Shown: positions 5,051 to 5,437 of the stretch, piece after piece
Layout of the letters: every line of letters begins with the position of its first letter
Position numbering within the stretch: the stretch's first letter is position 1
Assembly: GCA_012800805.1 (NCBI GenBank)
Contig: JAAZIO010000191.1
Span: 1-5,437, forward strand
Direction of reading: 5' to 3'
Length of the DNA stretch: 5,437 nt
DNA from: Clostridiales bacterium
Lineage (GTDB): Bacteria > Bacillota > Clostridia > Christensenellales > CAG-917
The notes under the pieces: model-generated
Seen by the model: only the letters and a program-made list of their open reading frames with translations
What the model was told of the DNA's origin: nothing
Databases searched by the model: none
Translations under genes and position numbers: made by a program

Positions 5051-5073
5051 AAAAAAACGGCTTAAGCCGTTTT
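5051..5073 (-). terminator. Intrinsic terminator of proC, overlapping its stop codon
   Basis: AAAACGGCTT and AAGCCGTTTT form a perfect 20-base palindrome (5054–5073). Read on the minus strand it gives a CGGC/GCCG-core stem with a UUAA loop followed by a U7 run (complement of the seven A residues 5051–5057). The proC stop codon (5072–5074) lies in the base of the stem. On the plus strand only four T residues follow the core, so it may act weakly on rnhA read-through as well. Confidence 0.88.
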
Positions 5074-5437
5074 AAGCTTGGGAAAGCTCTTTTGAGCGAT
5101 TGTAGCACTTCTCCATGCCCTTTTTTATTATCTCCTCCAAACCGTCGTCTCTGAAGCTCTCAACGGCTTGTATGGTCGTTCCTCCTTTTGAACAAACATT
5201 GTTTATCAGCGTTTCTATGTCAAATGGGGAGTCTTCAACCATCTTGGCCGCTCCCGCAAAAGTTTGAACGGTCAAATATTTTGCTGTCTCACGGTCAAGG
5301 CCCAACGCCGCTCCTGCGTCTACCATGGATTTTATGAACATATAGACATAAGCGGGACCGCTGCCGGATACCGCTGTGACGGCGTCAAAATATTTTTCCT
5401 CAAGCACAACGGTTTTGCCAAAAGAAGAGAAAAGAGA
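5072..5437 (-). CDS. proC: Pyrroline-5-carboxylate reductase, C-terminal part (gene runs off the window)
   Basis: ProC reduces 1-pyrroline-5-carboxylate to proline with NAD(P)H, the last step of proline synthesis. Only the last 121 residues are visible; the reading frame stays open to the window edge, so the N-terminal Rossmann domain lies outside. What is seen is the all-helical dimerisation and substrate-binding domain: FGKTVVLEEKYFDAVTA leads into the family signature SGSGPAY, then DAGAALGLDRETA, QTFAGAAKM and the loop CSKGGTTI, then the closing helices with GLEEIIKKGM. A GTG (5405–5407) near the edge should not be taken as the start: the upstream codons continue the conserved FGKTVV segment and encode Val there. 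It converges on rnhA and ends in its own terminator. Confidence 0.94.
   Translation of the reverse strand, partial: SLFSSFGKTVVLEEKYFDAVTAVSGSGPAYVYMFIKSMVDAGAALGLDRETAKYLTVQTFAGAAKMVEDSPFDIETLINNVCSKGGTTIQAVESFRDDGLEEIIKKGMEKCYNRSKELSQA

Noticed and set aside
5072..5407. proC start at the GTG near the window edge
   Set aside because: The frame stays open to 5437 with conserved ProC residues upstream, so this is an internal Val codon and the gene is cut by the window edge.

Overview
The window looks like chromosomal housekeeping DNA from a member of the Bacillota, most likely class Clostridia. The main reasons are the order HI0933-type flavoprotein – cmk – plsC – ispH fused to ribosomal protein S1, the fused IspH–S1 protein itself (known mainly from clostridia and relatives), and standard stop codons. 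Coding DNA is close to half G+C in the stretches I counted, while the two long intergenic gaps fall to roughly 10–25% G+C. I see no transposase, phage, CRISPR array, tRNA or rRNA gene.

Layout. Bases 1–128 are the 3' end of a flavoprotein gene. Its stop codon lies inside the -35 box of a perfect-consensus promoter that drives a tight three-gene operon: cmk (170–829), plsC (826–1479, overlapping cmk by 4 bases) and the ispH–S1 fusion (1480–3768, starting directly after the plsC stop). A strong intrinsic terminator (3781–3808) closes the operon. A 400-base AT-rich gap with no gene follows, then rnhA (4210–4653) with its own extended -10 promoter, whose predicted start point falls on the ATG. A second, even more AT-rich gap (4654–5050) carries degenerate tandem repeats. 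On the minus strand the 3' part of proC (5072 to the window end) converges on rnhA and ends in a terminator hairpin that overlaps its stop codon.

How the genes fit together. The operon joins CMP/dCMP phosphorylation (Cmk), phosphatidic acid synthesis (PlsC), the last step of the MEP isoprenoid pathway (IspH) and mRNA handling by the ribosome (S1 domains), all growth-linked functions. Since CTP is used to activate phosphatidic acid to CDP-diacylglycerol, Cmk and PlsC are metabolically adjacent. RNase HI (removal of RNA in RNA:DNA hybrids) and ProC (last step of proline synthesis) are separate transcription units.

I did not find a clearly new system. The points most worth a second look are a possible internal translation start with a strong Shine-Dalgarno sequence exactly at the IspH/S1 boundary, a candidate internal promoter upstream of it, the predicted leaderless rnhA mRNA, and the roughly 10-nt cmk leader that begins with its ribosome binding site.
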